Positions 32,772 through 40,221 of a DNA stretch of 64,000 nucleotides are shown piece by piece (within the stretch, counting starts at the first letter, position 1; the number at the start of each line of letters is the position of its first letter). The notes beneath the pieces are model-generated. The model was not told the DNA's origin, made no database searches, and saw nothing but the letters and a program-made list of their open reading frames with translations. The translations under genes were made by a program, and so were the position numbers. The DNA is from Streptomyces microflavus (GTDB taxonomy: Bacteria; Actinomycetota; Actinomycetes; Streptomycetales; Streptomycetaceae): contig NZ_BMUG01000007.1 in assembly GCF_014650075.1 (NCBI RefSeq), forward strand, positions 186,001 to 250,000. Direction: 5' to 3'.

Positions 32772-34076
32772 TCAGCCGATCACGTTCGCCACGCCCTTCT
32801 TCGCCGTCTCCCACGCCTTGTCCGACGAGACGCCCTTGCGCTCGACCTCGCTCAGCGCGTTCGTCAGCTGCTGCATGACGTTCTGGTCGTGCACACCCAG
32901 CACCTGCACCGGCGACTCCTTGGCCGCGTCACCGAAGATCTGGCCGATCGGGGCGCCCGAGAAGTAGTCGTCCTTGGCGTCCGCGATCTTCGCGATGGCG
33001 CCCGTCGAGGAGGGGAAGTTGCCCTGCTTCTGGAAGACCTTCGCCTGCTGCTCGGGGGCGGTCAGCCACTCGATCAGCTTGTACGCCTCCGCCTTGTTCT
33101 TGGCCGCACGCGGGATGGAGAGGTACGAGCCGCCCCAGTTGCCGGCCCCGCCGGGCAGCTTGGCGATGTCCCACTTGCCCTGGCCGCCGTCACCGGCCTG
33201 GCCCTTGATGTAGCCGAGCATCCAGGCCGGGCAGGGGATCGTGGCGAACGAACCGGCGGCGAACGCCTGGTTCCACTGCGGGGACCACTGGTCGAGCTTG
33301 GCGCTCAGGTCCGCCTCGGCCGCCTTCACGGAGGTGTCCCAGGCCGTCTTGACCGCCGGGTTCTTCTCGTAGATCAGCTCGCCGGAGGCGTCGTAGTACC
33401 GCTCCTTCTCCTGGCCGATCATGATCCCGTAGAGCGAGCCGACGCTGTCGAGCCAGGCGCTCTTGGCGGGGGCCTTCTTCTTGTACTCCTTGCCCAGCTC
33501 CAGGTAGCCGTCCCACGTGGACCACTTCTGGGCGAGCTCCTCGCGGTCGGTGGGGAGCCCGGCCTGCTTGAAGAGGTCGGTGCGGTAGCACATCGCCTCG
33601 GGGCCGACGTCCGTGCCGAGGCCGAGGACCTTGCCGTCCTTGGTGGTCGCCGCCGACCACTTGGCCTCGGCGAACTCGCCCTTGAGCTTGTCGGCCCCGA
33701 ACTCCTTCAGGTCCTGGAACTTGTCGGACTGCTGCTGGGTGACCGACGCGATCCGGCCCACCTCGACCCCTTGCACGTCCGCGAGACCGCCGCCGCCGGC
33801 CAGGCGGGTCTGGAGCGACTTCCAGTAGTCCGCCTCGTCCTGGGTGTCGCTCTGCTTGATCGTCACGTTCGGGTGGAGCTTCTGGTACTCCTCGTACAGC
33901 CCGGCTTCCTTGAAGCCGAAGGACCCGAAGAGGTCGACGGTGAGCGTGACCTTTCCGCCCGCGCTGTCGGAGGTGTCCGACGAGTCGCTGGATCCACAGG
34001 CGGCGAGGAGGGCCCCGGCGAGGACGACCGCGCCGAGGCGGGCGGTGGCTCTCTTGGCGGCTCGGGCGATGGGCAT
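32772..34076 (-). CDS. Sugar-binding lipoprotein of the beta-glucan ABC importer
   Basis: A 434-residue extracellular solute-binding protein with lipoprotein signal (GALLAACGSS, Cys at about 27). The mature protein has the family-1 pattern: VTLTVDLFGSFGFKEAGLYEEYQKLHP, DVGPEAMCYRTDLFKQAGLP, and SIPRAAKNKAEAYKLIEWLTAPEQQ. I chose ATG 34076 with GGGAGG upstream rather than a longer reading frame. The promoter region carries a GAGAGCGCTCTC palindrome (34114-34129), so expression is expected to be repressed by the LacI-type protein of this locus and induced by an imported sugar. Confidence 0.92.
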   Translation of the reverse strand: MPIARAAKRATARLGAVVLAGALLAACGSSDSSDTSDSAGGKVTLTVDLFGSFGFKEAGLYEEYQKLHPNVTIKQSDTQDEADYWKSLQTRLAGGGGLADVQGVEVGRIASVTQQQSDKFQDLKEFGADKLKGEFAEAKWSAATTKDGKVLGLGTDVGPEAMCYRTDLFKQAGLPTDREELAQKWSTWDGYLELGKEYKKKAPAKSAWLDSVGSLYGIMIGQEKERYYDASGELIYEKNPAVKTAWDTSVKAAEADLSAKLDQWSPQWNQAFAAGSFATIPCPAWMLGYIKGQAGDGGQGKWDIAKLPGGAGNWGGSYLSIPRAAKNKAEAYKLIEWLTAPEQQAKVFQKQGNFPSSTGAIAKIADAKDDYFSGAPIGQIFGDAAKESPVQVLGVHDQNVMQQLTNALSEVERKGVSSDKAWETAKKGVANVIG

Positions 34077-34113
34077 GGGAAGCCTCCCTTGGCTTCGGGA
34101 TGAACCGAGCGCC

Positions 34114-34129
34114 TTGAGAGCGCTCTCAA
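34114..34129. promoter_or_regulatory. LacI-type operator upstream of the binding-protein gene
   Basis: TTGAGAGCGCTCTCAA is a perfect 16-base palindrome, 38 bases before the lipoprotein ATG. It shares the central CGxTCx-type symmetry of LacI/CebR sites (the CebR consensus I recall is TGGGAGCGCTCCCA) but with A/T at the outer positions. Confidence 0.88.
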
Positions 34130-34238
34130 AACCTGCGTCTGGAGCGTCCCCCACCACCCCCTCCCCGTCAAGACTCGAACGCATAACAGCTTGGCGTTAC
34201 ACCCGACGACCGCCCAACTGCCTTCTCTGTGCGTTCTC

Positions 34239-34267
34239 TTGACACTTAGGTTTCAGGAGTTTTACGT
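34239..34267 (+). promoter_or_regulatory. Candidate promoter of the GH81 gene
   Basis: TTGACA (34239-34244) is a consensus -35; 17 bases later TTACGT is a poor -10. The operator at 34278-34291 would lie just downstream of the start point, where repressor binding would block elongation or initiation. Confidence 0.5.
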
Positions 34268-34277
34268 TCCTTGGCAC

Positions 34278-34294
34278 TTGAGAGCGCTCTCGAA
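34278..34294. promoter_or_regulatory. LacI-type operator upstream of the GH81 gene
   Basis: TTGAGAGCGCTCTCGAA, with the same 12-base core GAGAGCGCTCTC (34280-34291) as the box upstream of the binding protein. Two identical cores on either side of the divergent promoters link the enzyme and the importer in one regulon. Confidence 0.88.
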
Positions 34295-34330
34295 TGCGCT
34301 CTTCGCCCCCCCATGATCGAGGTGCTGCCC

Positions 34331-37144
34331 GTGCAAGCCTCCCTCTCCAGACTCGCCTCCAGACCAGCAGCGGCGACGCTCCTGGCCATCGCCCTGGCCG
34401 CCGTCACCCTGGGCCCCGCCGCCTCCCCAGCGGCCGCCGCCACCATCCCCGCCGGTGCCGGCAGCTACACCGACGCACGCCCCGCCGGTACGTCCGGACC
34501 CACCACGAACACCGGCGCGCCCGTCACCCCCAAGCTCACCACCGCCGCCCGGGACAAGCCGGTCCCGACCAACGACTGGTGGTCCTCGCTCGCCTTCCAG
34601 CGCTACGGCGACAACCCGTACTCCACCCCCATGTACGGCCACCCGCTCACGTACCAGGCCAAGGCCTCCGGCCTGGAGGTCGGCTACCCGACCACGCCCG
34701 CGATCGTCGGTGACGGCCGGCAGTACGAGTACGCCCACAAGGCCGACCTCACCGTCGGCCTGACCGGCCTGAACTCCCCCGACACCAAGGCCGACGCCTG
34801 GTCCGACTGGACGGTCACCCCGTACTGGGCGGACGGCTCCCGCACCTTCCGGGCCACCATCGGCCACGGCATGCCGTTCGTGTACGCCAAGGGGTCCGGC
34901 GGTGACGCCCGCATCACCACCGCCTCCACGCCCACCGTCTTCGCCGACAACGGGAACGTCGTCGGCATCACGGTCGCCGGCCACCACTACGCCCTCTTCG
35001 CCCCGACCGGCTCCGACTGGAACATCTCCGGCACCACGATCACCGCCGGGCTCGGCTCCAAGGACTACTTCTCGCTCGCCGTGCTGCCCTCCACGGACGC
35101 GCTCGCGACCTACCGCAAGTACGCCTTCAGCTTCGTCACCGGCTCCCAGGTGGCCTGGCAGACCACCGGCGGCAACGTGCGGGCGACCTACACCCTGACC
35201 ACGGAGGCCAGGGAGGGCACGGAGCGCGGGACGCTCCAGGCCCTCTACCGCCACCAGTGGCTGCATACGACCGACGCGCTGACCCCGTACACGTACGTCT
35301 CACCGCGCGGCACGATGAAGGTGCGCGAGTCCGCCTCCTTCACCACCAGCCAGAAGAACCAGGGCGTGGTGCCCGCGCTCCCCGTCGCCAGTGGCGTCGA
35401 CCGGGCCCGGCTGACCGGCTACCTCAACGAGGTCGCCAACGCCTCCGACCCCTTCTCCGGGGCCTCGGACACCTACTGGACCGGCAAGGCGCTCGGCAAG
35501 CTCGCCCAGCTGGTGCCCGTGGCCGACCAGATCGGCCAGACCGCCACCCGCGACAAGCTCCTCGGCCTGATGAAGGGGAGGCTCCAGGAGTGGTTCACCG
35601 CGGGCGGGGCCAGTGAGTTCAGCTACGACAAGGACTGGAAGACCCTCACCGGCTACCCGGCCTCGTACGGCAGCGACACCGAGCTCAACGACCACCACTT
35701 CCACTACAGCTACTACGTCTACGCGGCGGCGATCATCGCCCAGTACGACCAGGCCTGGGTGGCCGACTCGGCCTGGGGCACGATGATCAAGCACCTGATC
35801 CGCGACACCGCCAACCCGAGCCGCACCGACGCGGCGTACCCCTTCCTGCGCGGCTTCGACGTGTACGCGGGCCACAGCTGGGCCTCCGGCCACCAGGGCT
35901 TCGCGGCGGGCAACAACCAGGAGTCCTCGTCGGAGTCCATCAACCTCAGCGCCGGGCTGGTGCTGTGGGGTGCGGCGACCGGTGACAACAACCTCCGGGA
36001 CCTCGGCAGTTACCTGCTGACGACCGAGTCCGAGGCGATCACCCAGTACTGGTTCGACGCGAGCGAGCAGGTCTTCCCCGCCTCGTACAAGTACGGCACG
36101 GTCGGCATGGTCTGGGGCAGCGGCGCCTCCTACTCCACCTGGTGGACGGCGAACCCGGAGGAGATCCACGGCATCAACGTCCTCCCGGTGACGGGTGGTT
36201 CACTCCACCTGGCCCGCGAGAAGGCCGCCATCAAGCGGAACATCGCCGAGATGGAGCGCGAGAACGGCGGCCCGGCCCAGGAGTGGCGCGACCTCCTCTG
36301 GGAGTTCGAGGCACTCTCCGACCCGACGTCGGCGAAGGCCAAGTACGACAGTGTGAACGGGAATTACGAACCCGAGCAGGGTGAGTCCAGGGCCCACACC
36401 TACCACTGGATCAACACCCTCAACACGCTCGGCGCCCCGGACATGACGGTCAACGGCGACCTGCCCACCTCCGCCGTCTTCTCCAAGAACGGCACCCGCA
36501 CCTACACCGCCCACAACCACAGCTCCACCACGCGCACGGTGACCTTCTCGGACGGCAAGACCCTGTCCGTACCGGCCCGTTCGACGGCCACCAGCACGGG
36601 CCCCGGCGGCGGAAATCCGGACCCGGAGGAGCCGGAGGAGCCCGAGGAGCCGGGCAACCCCTCCACCGGCAACACCTTCCGGCTGAAGACCGGTGGCGTC
36701 CTCACCACCGCCACCACCGACCCGGCGGGCGCCGACACCATCGCCTCGGCCGACGGCCTGAACCGGGACGGCACCCCGTACCGCCCGACCGTCTACCAGG
36801 TGAAGCAGGTCAACGGCAAGGTCTCCGCGGGGGCCGCCACCGCGTTCCGCCTCCGGGTGGACGCGGGCACCAAGGTCGGGCTCGCCCCGCAGGTCAGGGT
36901 CAGCTACGACCTGACCGGCGACGGCACGTTCGACCGCACCGAGACCTTCCGCTACTTCGCGACCGACCCGGTCGCGGGCTGGGAGGAGTACACGCAGGCC
37001 GTCGGCGCGCAGGCGACCACCGGCAGCCTGGGCGAGCTCAAGAACGGCACGGTCCGCCTGGAGATCTGGAACGCGCTCGGCAACGGCACGTCCCAGGTGC
37101 AGACGGGCACGGACGCGGCGGTGCTCAGGATCCCGTACGTGTAG
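34331..37144 (+). CDS. Secreted GH81 endo-beta-1,3-glucanase with C-terminal glucan-binding module
   Basis: About 937 residues. A Sec signal (LASRPAAATLLAIALAAVTLGPAASPAAAA) leads to a GH81 catalytic domain of about 700 residues; PTNDWWSSLAFQRYGDNPYSTPMYGHPL and the catalytic-glutamate segment NNQESSSESINLSAGL (about 525-540) are diagnostic. A linker PDPEEPEEPEEPGNPS joins a beta-rich C-terminal domain (FRLKTGGVLTT...TVRLEIWNALG) that resembles a CBM56-like glucan-binding module. GTG 34331 with GAGG eight bases upstream is preferred over ATG 34313, which lacks a ribosome-binding site. It makes laminari-oligosaccharides for the adjacent importer. Confidence 0.92.
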   Translation: MQASLSRLASRPAAATLLAIALAAVTLGPAASPAAAATIPAGAGSYTDARPAGTSGPTTNTGAPVTPKLTTAARDKPVPTNDWWSSLAFQRYGDNPYSTPMYGHPLTYQAKASGLEVGYPTTPAIVGDGRQYEYAHKADLTVGLTGLNSPDTKADAWSDWTVTPYWADGSRTFRATIGHGMPFVYAKGSGGDARITTASTPTVFADNGNVVGITVAGHHYALFAPTGSDWNISGTTITAGLGSKDYFSLAVLPSTDALATYRKYAFSFVTGSQVAWQTTGGNVRATYTLTTEAREGTERGTLQALYRHQWLHTTDALTPYTYVSPRGTMKVRESASFTTSQKNQGVVPALPVASGVDRARLTGYLNEVANASDPFSGASDTYWTGKALGKLAQLVPVADQIGQTATRDKLLGLMKGRLQEWFTAGGASEFSYDKDWKTLTGYPASYGSDTELNDHHFHYSYYVYAAAIIAQYDQAWVADSAWGTMIKHLIRDTANPSRTDAAYPFLRGFDVYAGHSWASGHQGFAAGNNQESSSESINLSAGLVLWGAATGDNNLRDLGSYLLTTESEAITQYWFDASEQVFPASYKYGTVGMVWGSGASYSTWWTANPEEIHGINVLPVTGGSLHLAREKAAIKRNIAEMERENGGPAQEWRDLLWEFEALSDPTSAKAKYDSVNGNYEPEQGESRAHTYHWINTLNTLGAPDMTVNGDLPTSAVFSKNGTRTYTAHNHSSTTRTVTFSDGKTLSVPARSTATSTGPGGGNPDPEEPEEPEEPGNPSTGNTFRLKTGGVLTTATTDPAGADTIASADGLNRDGTPYRPTVYQVKQVNGKVSAGAATAFRLRVDAGTKVGLAPQVRVSYDLTGDGTFDRTETFRYFATDPVAGWEEYTQAVGAQATTGSLGELKNGTVRLEIWNALGNGTSQVQTGTDAAVLRIPYV

Positions 37145-37201
37145 ACGCAACGGTGAACACCCCGTACGTGTAAGCAGGTTGATGTACGGGCACGATCGGT
37201 G

Positions 37202-37238
37202 CGGCGGGTCTCCGGCTCCTCAGGGCGGAGGCCCGCCG
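37202..37238. terminator. Bidirectional terminator between GH81 and the LacI gene
   Basis: CGGCGGGTCTCCG and CGGAGGCCCGCCG form a 13-base stem with one wobble pair around 11 bases, in the gap between two convergent genes. Confidence 0.75.
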
Positions 37239-37255
37239 TACTCATGCTCCAGGCG

Positions 37256-38299
37256 TTACGCCGAGGCCCGTCGTACCAGCGTCGTCGGGGTGATCACCGA
37301 GTCCGGCGCCGGGCCGTTCCCCGTACGGTCCCGGTCCAGGCCGCGCAGCAGCAGCCGGGCCATCAGCCGTCCCTGGCCCTCGATGTCCTGGTTGACGGTG
37401 GTCAGCGGCGGGTCGGTCGTCGCGGCCACCGAGTCCATGTCGTCGAACCCGACGATCGCCACCTGCTCCGGCACGGCCACCCCGCGCTCCCGCAGGACCC
37501 GCAGCGCACCCGAGGCCATCAGGTCGTTGGCGACGAACACCGCGTCCAGGTCGGGCCGCCGCTCCAGCAGCTCGGCCATCGCCCGCGCCCCGCTCTCCAC
37601 GGTGAACCCGCCCTCGGCGACGAGCGTCGGGTCCACGTCGATGAGCACGTCCCGGTAGCCGTCGAGGCGGTCCATCGCCGAGGTCTGGTCGGGCGGCCCG
37701 CCGATGTGCGCGATCCGCTCCCGCCCGAGGTCCCGCAGATACTGCACGGCGACCCGCGCCCCGCCCCGGTTGTCGGCGTCGACATACGGAACGGCCTGGT
37801 CACCGGGGTCGGCGGTCCAGCTGGGCCGGCCCCCGTACACCGTCGGAATCCCCGCCCGCCGGGTGATCGCGGGCAGCGGGTCGTCGGTGTGGAGGGAGAA
37901 GGCGAGCGCCCCGTCCACGTGCCCGCCGGAGAGGTAGCGCGCGATCCGGTCGAAGTCGCCGGGGCCCTCCACCAGCAGCAGGACGAGCTGGGTGTCGTGG
38001 GCGGTCAGCTCCTTGCTGATGCCCCGGATCTGCTGCGAGAAGAAGGGGTCGGAGAAGATCCGTATCTCCGGCTCGGCGATGACGACGGCCACCGCGCCGG
38101 TCCGCCGGGTGACCAGGGTCCGGGCCGCGTGGTTGGGGATGTAGCCCAGTTCGTCGACCGCTTTGAGCACCTTGTCGACCAGCGGTTTGCGGACTCCGTC
38201 GCCCCCGTTGACGACCCGTGAGGCGGTGGCCCGGGAGACCCCCGCACGCGCCGCGACGGCTTCCAGGGTGGGCCGGGACCCGGGGGACTGCTCGGGCAA
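37256..38299 (-). CDS. LacI-family repressor of the beta-glucan locus
   Basis: A 347-residue regulator. The DNA-binding headpiece reads PTLEAVAARAGVSRATASRVVNGGDGVRKPLVDKVLKAVDELGYIPN with the hinge helix LVTRRTGAVAVV; the rest is a periplasmic-binding-like sensor ending GFDDMDSVAATTDPPLTTVNQDIEGQG. I propose a TTG start at 38299 because GAGGAG lies eight bases before it and the headpiece begins 11 residues later; the longer reading frame has no family resemblance. A GAGAGCGCTTCC box about 100 bases upstream suggests autoregulation. It probably binds the two palindromes in the divergent GH81/importer region. Confidence 0.9.
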   Translation of the reverse strand: MPEQSPGSRPTLEAVAARAGVSRATASRVVNGGDGVRKPLVDKVLKAVDELGYIPNHAARTLVTRRTGAVAVVIAEPEIRIFSDPFFSQQIRGISKELTAHDTQLVLLLVEGPGDFDRIARYLSGGHVDGALAFSLHTDDPLPAITRRAGIPTVYGGRPSWTADPGDQAVPYVDADNRGGARVAVQYLRDLGRERIAHIGGPPDQTSAMDRLDGYRDVLIDVDPTLVAEGGFTVESGARAMAELLERRPDLDAVFVANDLMASGALRVLRERGVAVPEQVAIVGFDDMDSVAATTDPPLTTVNQDIEGQGRLMARLLLRGLDRDRTGNGPAPDSVITPTTLVRRASA

Positions 38300-38400
38300 G
38301 GCGGTCGCTCCTCGTCGACGGGGGCGGCGGCACGCGGGGTGGTGCTGGCCTGTGCCGTCGCCGGATCGGCTACAGCCTAGCGCCGGGGCGGCGCATGACT

Positions 38401-38412
38401 GAGAGCGCTTCC
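38401..38412. promoter_or_regulatory. Imperfect LacI-type box upstream of the repressor gene
   Basis: GAGAGCGCTTCC shares ten of the twelve core positions of the two perfect operators of this locus and sits 102 bases before the proposed TTG start. Autoregulation is the simplest reading. Confidence 0.55.
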
Positions 38413-38558
38413 CGTACGCGGCCGGGCTGTGCGGGCCGGCGGGGCGCGCCCGGCCGTTCCGCAGCAGCCGGTTGCCGGAACAGCGCCTCTTCCTGGCCCG
38501 TTGCGCGTTGGACACGCTGGGTAGGCATTGCCATTACTCAGAGTGGAAGGTGTGCAGC

Positions 38559-38801
38559 ATGGAAGCGACGGAGCGGCGCAGGGTGGCGGCGGACAGAGTG
38601 CGGACGGCGGAGGACGCGGTGGCACAGCTGAAGGAAGGGCTCGCCGGGCTGGGCGTGACGCTGCCTTCGCTGCGGGTCGACCCCGTCTCGTGCGCGGGCA
38701 ACGAGCCGACGCCACTGGTCGACCTGGGCCGCTGCAACATCGACACCGCGTTGCGGCTGTGCGAGGTGCTGGCGGAGAAGGGGAGCGGTCATGGCGACTG
38801 A
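38559..38801 (+). CDS. Conserved small protein of unknown function
   Basis: An 80-residue soluble protein: a charged helix (EATERRRVAADRVRTAEDAVAQLKEGLAGLG), then GVTLPSLRVDPVSCAGNEPTPLVDLGRCNIDTALRLCEVL with three cysteines. ATG 38559 has GGAAGG eight bases upstream. Its end overlaps the next small gene by 11 bases, so the two are co-translated. I recognise the type as a widespread Streptomyces pair but know of no assigned function. Confidence 0.72.
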   Translation: MEATERRRVAADRVRTAEDAVAQLKEGLAGLGVTLPSLRVDPVSCAGNEPTPLVDLGRCNIDTALRLCEVLAEKGSGHGD

Positions 38802-39027
38802 GGGACTCGACCGGTGTACGCCCGAGCCGGGGACGTTCGCGGTGGACGGCCGGGACGGGCGCGTGGGCCGGGTGATGGGCCTGGCCGGGGAGGACGTGCG
38901 GCTGCGGCCGCCGGGCGGCGGACCGGAGTGGTCCTGCCCGCCGGATGCCCTGCAGCCGGCCCCGCCGGGCGTGGTCCTGCGGGCCCGGGTGACGGAGATC
39001 AACCGGGAGGGGCAGCTGCCGCGCTGA
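38791..39027 (+). CDS. Conserved small protein, partner of the preceding gene
   Basis: A 78-residue protein (TFAVDGRDGRVGRVMGLAGEDVRLRPPGGGPEWSCPPDALQPA) with the look of a small SH3-like or PRC-type beta barrel: short strands, GRVMG turn, and a Trp-Cys motif. It begins inside the last codons of the preceding gene. No signal peptide. Function unknown; overlap suggests that the two products interact or are needed in equal amounts. Confidence 0.7.
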   Translation: MATEGLDRCTPEPGTFAVDGRDGRVGRVMGLAGEDVRLRPPGGGPEWSCPPDALQPAPPGVVLRARVTEINREGQLPR

Positions 39028-39125
39028 ACGGGGGGCGTACGCGTGAGGCGGCGGGGCCGGCCCCTCCTCGGGGTCGGGCCCGCCGCCGTTCGGGGGCGTA
39101 CGCGCGTCCGGGGGCGGGCGTACGC

Positions 39126-39154
39126 GGATCCGGATCCGGATCCGGATCCGGATC
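39126..39154. repeat. GGATCC hexamer microsatellite
   Basis: Four complete GGATCC units plus GGATC run without interruption and end on the first bases of the PRC-barrel gene's stop codon region (39153-39155). Slippage here could add or remove hexamers downstream of that gene. Confidence 0.9.
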
Positions 39155-39506
39155 ACATGATGCGGAAAGCCATGTAGTACGCGGACAGTTGGGCGTGGTA
39201 GCCCGGGTCCTCGGCCTGTCGGTGGCGGTCGAACTCCGGCGAGTCCTTCACCTGCTCCTTGGTGAGGTCCACGTACACCTTGCGGGCCTCCGCGTCGATG
39301 CGCCTGACCGTGCCCGCCGGGAGCAGGACGTCCTTGCCGAAGATCCAGGCCCCGGTGTCGACCAGCAGATAGGCGGAGCCGGCCTCGTCGTTGTGCTTGT
39401 CGACCTTGCCGATACCGCCGTCGGTCGCCTCCACCGAGTATCCGGAGAGATCGGTGCCCGCAGTGTGACCGCTCGACGGCTGGTAGCCCCACAGGGAGTC
39501 GCTCAT
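39153..39506 (-). CDS. PRC-barrel domain protein
   Basis: A 117-residue protein. Residues about 18-80 form a PRC barrel (DLSGYSVEATDGGIGKVDKHNDEAGSAYLLVDTGAWIFGKDVLLPAGTVRRIDAEARKVYVDLTKEQVKDSPEF). Streptomyces stress loci often carry such proteins. I chose ATG 39506, preceded by GGAG, over a longer frame with no family match. The stop codon overlaps a GGATCC microsatellite. PRC barrels are protein-interaction modules; the partner is unknown. Confidence 0.85.
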   Translation of the reverse strand: MSDSLWGYQPSSGHTAGTDLSGYSVEATDGGIGKVDKHNDEAGSAYLLVDTGAWIFGKDVLLPAGTVRRIDAEARKVYVDLTKEQVKDSPEFDRHRQAEDPGYHAQLSAYYMAFRIM

Positions 39507-39696
39507 CGTGGCTCCAATCAATTGATGGATCCGCTGGACTCCGTGTGCCCGGGGAGAACCGCTCGACACATGCTTCCGCCGCACGGCGAGAAGGCCTGGG
39601 TGGGTGTACGGGAGGCTGGGGCGGGCAGGTGGTTTTCGTCCTGGTATGGACCCTTGAGGTCATGTCTTCTTCCGTACGAGGAATTGAGGAGTCATC

Positions 39697-40158
39697 GTGG
39701 TCGACGTCAGGCGCTCGTTCACCGTCCCGTGCCCGCTGGACCGGGTCGTGGAGTATCTCGCCGACTTCTCCCGGGCCAAGGAGTGGGACCCGGGGACGCG
39801 GGAGTGCACCCCGGCCGACGGACCGGCCGGGGCCACCGTCACCCGGGGTGCCAGGTGGCACAACGTCTCCGAGTTCCGGGGGCGGCGCACGGAGCTCATG
39901 TACCGGCTGGATGTGAAGGAGTCCGACCGGCTGGTCTTCGTCGGCACCAACAGGACGGCCGTCTCCACCGACGACCTCACGTTCCGGGCCGAGGGCGAGG
40001 GCGCGACCAGGATCACGTACCACGCGCACATCCGCTTCAAGGGCATCGCCCGGCTCGCCGACCCCTTCCTGCGCCGGGAGTTCGAGCGGCTCGGCGACGA
40101 GATCACCCGGACCATGCCGCGCGCGGTGCTCGCCCACTGCGGGGACGCCGCGCCCTGA
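39697..40158 (+). CDS. SRPBCC (START/polyketide cyclase-like) family protein
   Basis: A 153-residue helix-grip protein: VDVRRSFTVPCPLDRVVEYLADFSRAKEWDPGTREC at the N-terminus, then alternating strands (RTELMYRLDVKESDRLVFVG, ATRITYHAHIRFKG) and a long C-terminal helix (RREFERLGDEITRTMPRAV). Such proteins bind lipids or hydrophobic ligands; the ligand is unknown. GTG start with GAGGAG upstream. It lies 63 bases before the phytochrome-like kinase and may share its transcript. Confidence 0.82.
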   Translation: MVDVRRSFTVPCPLDRVVEYLADFSRAKEWDPGTRECTPADGPAGATVTRGARWHNVSEFRGRRTELMYRLDVKESDRLVFVGTNRTAVSTDDLTFRAEGEGATRITYHAHIRFKGIARLADPFLRREFERLGDEITRTMPRAVLAHCGDAAP

Positions 40159-40221
40159 GAGCACGGCCCGGTGGTAGGAAGACGCGAGCGGGACGACGGG
40201 CGGCGGAACGGAGAAACGGCA

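Noticed and set aside
29119..34076. Assignment as the cellobiose operon cebEFG-bglC
   Set aside because: The operator core is GAGAGCGCTCTC rather than the CebR site recalled as TGGGAGCGCTCCCA, and the linked secreted enzyme is a beta-1,3-glucanase.
34271..34330. Upstream TTG or ATG start for the GH81 protein
   Set aside because: These starts overlap or adjoin the operator and have no ribosome-binding site; the signal peptide begins just after GTG 34331.
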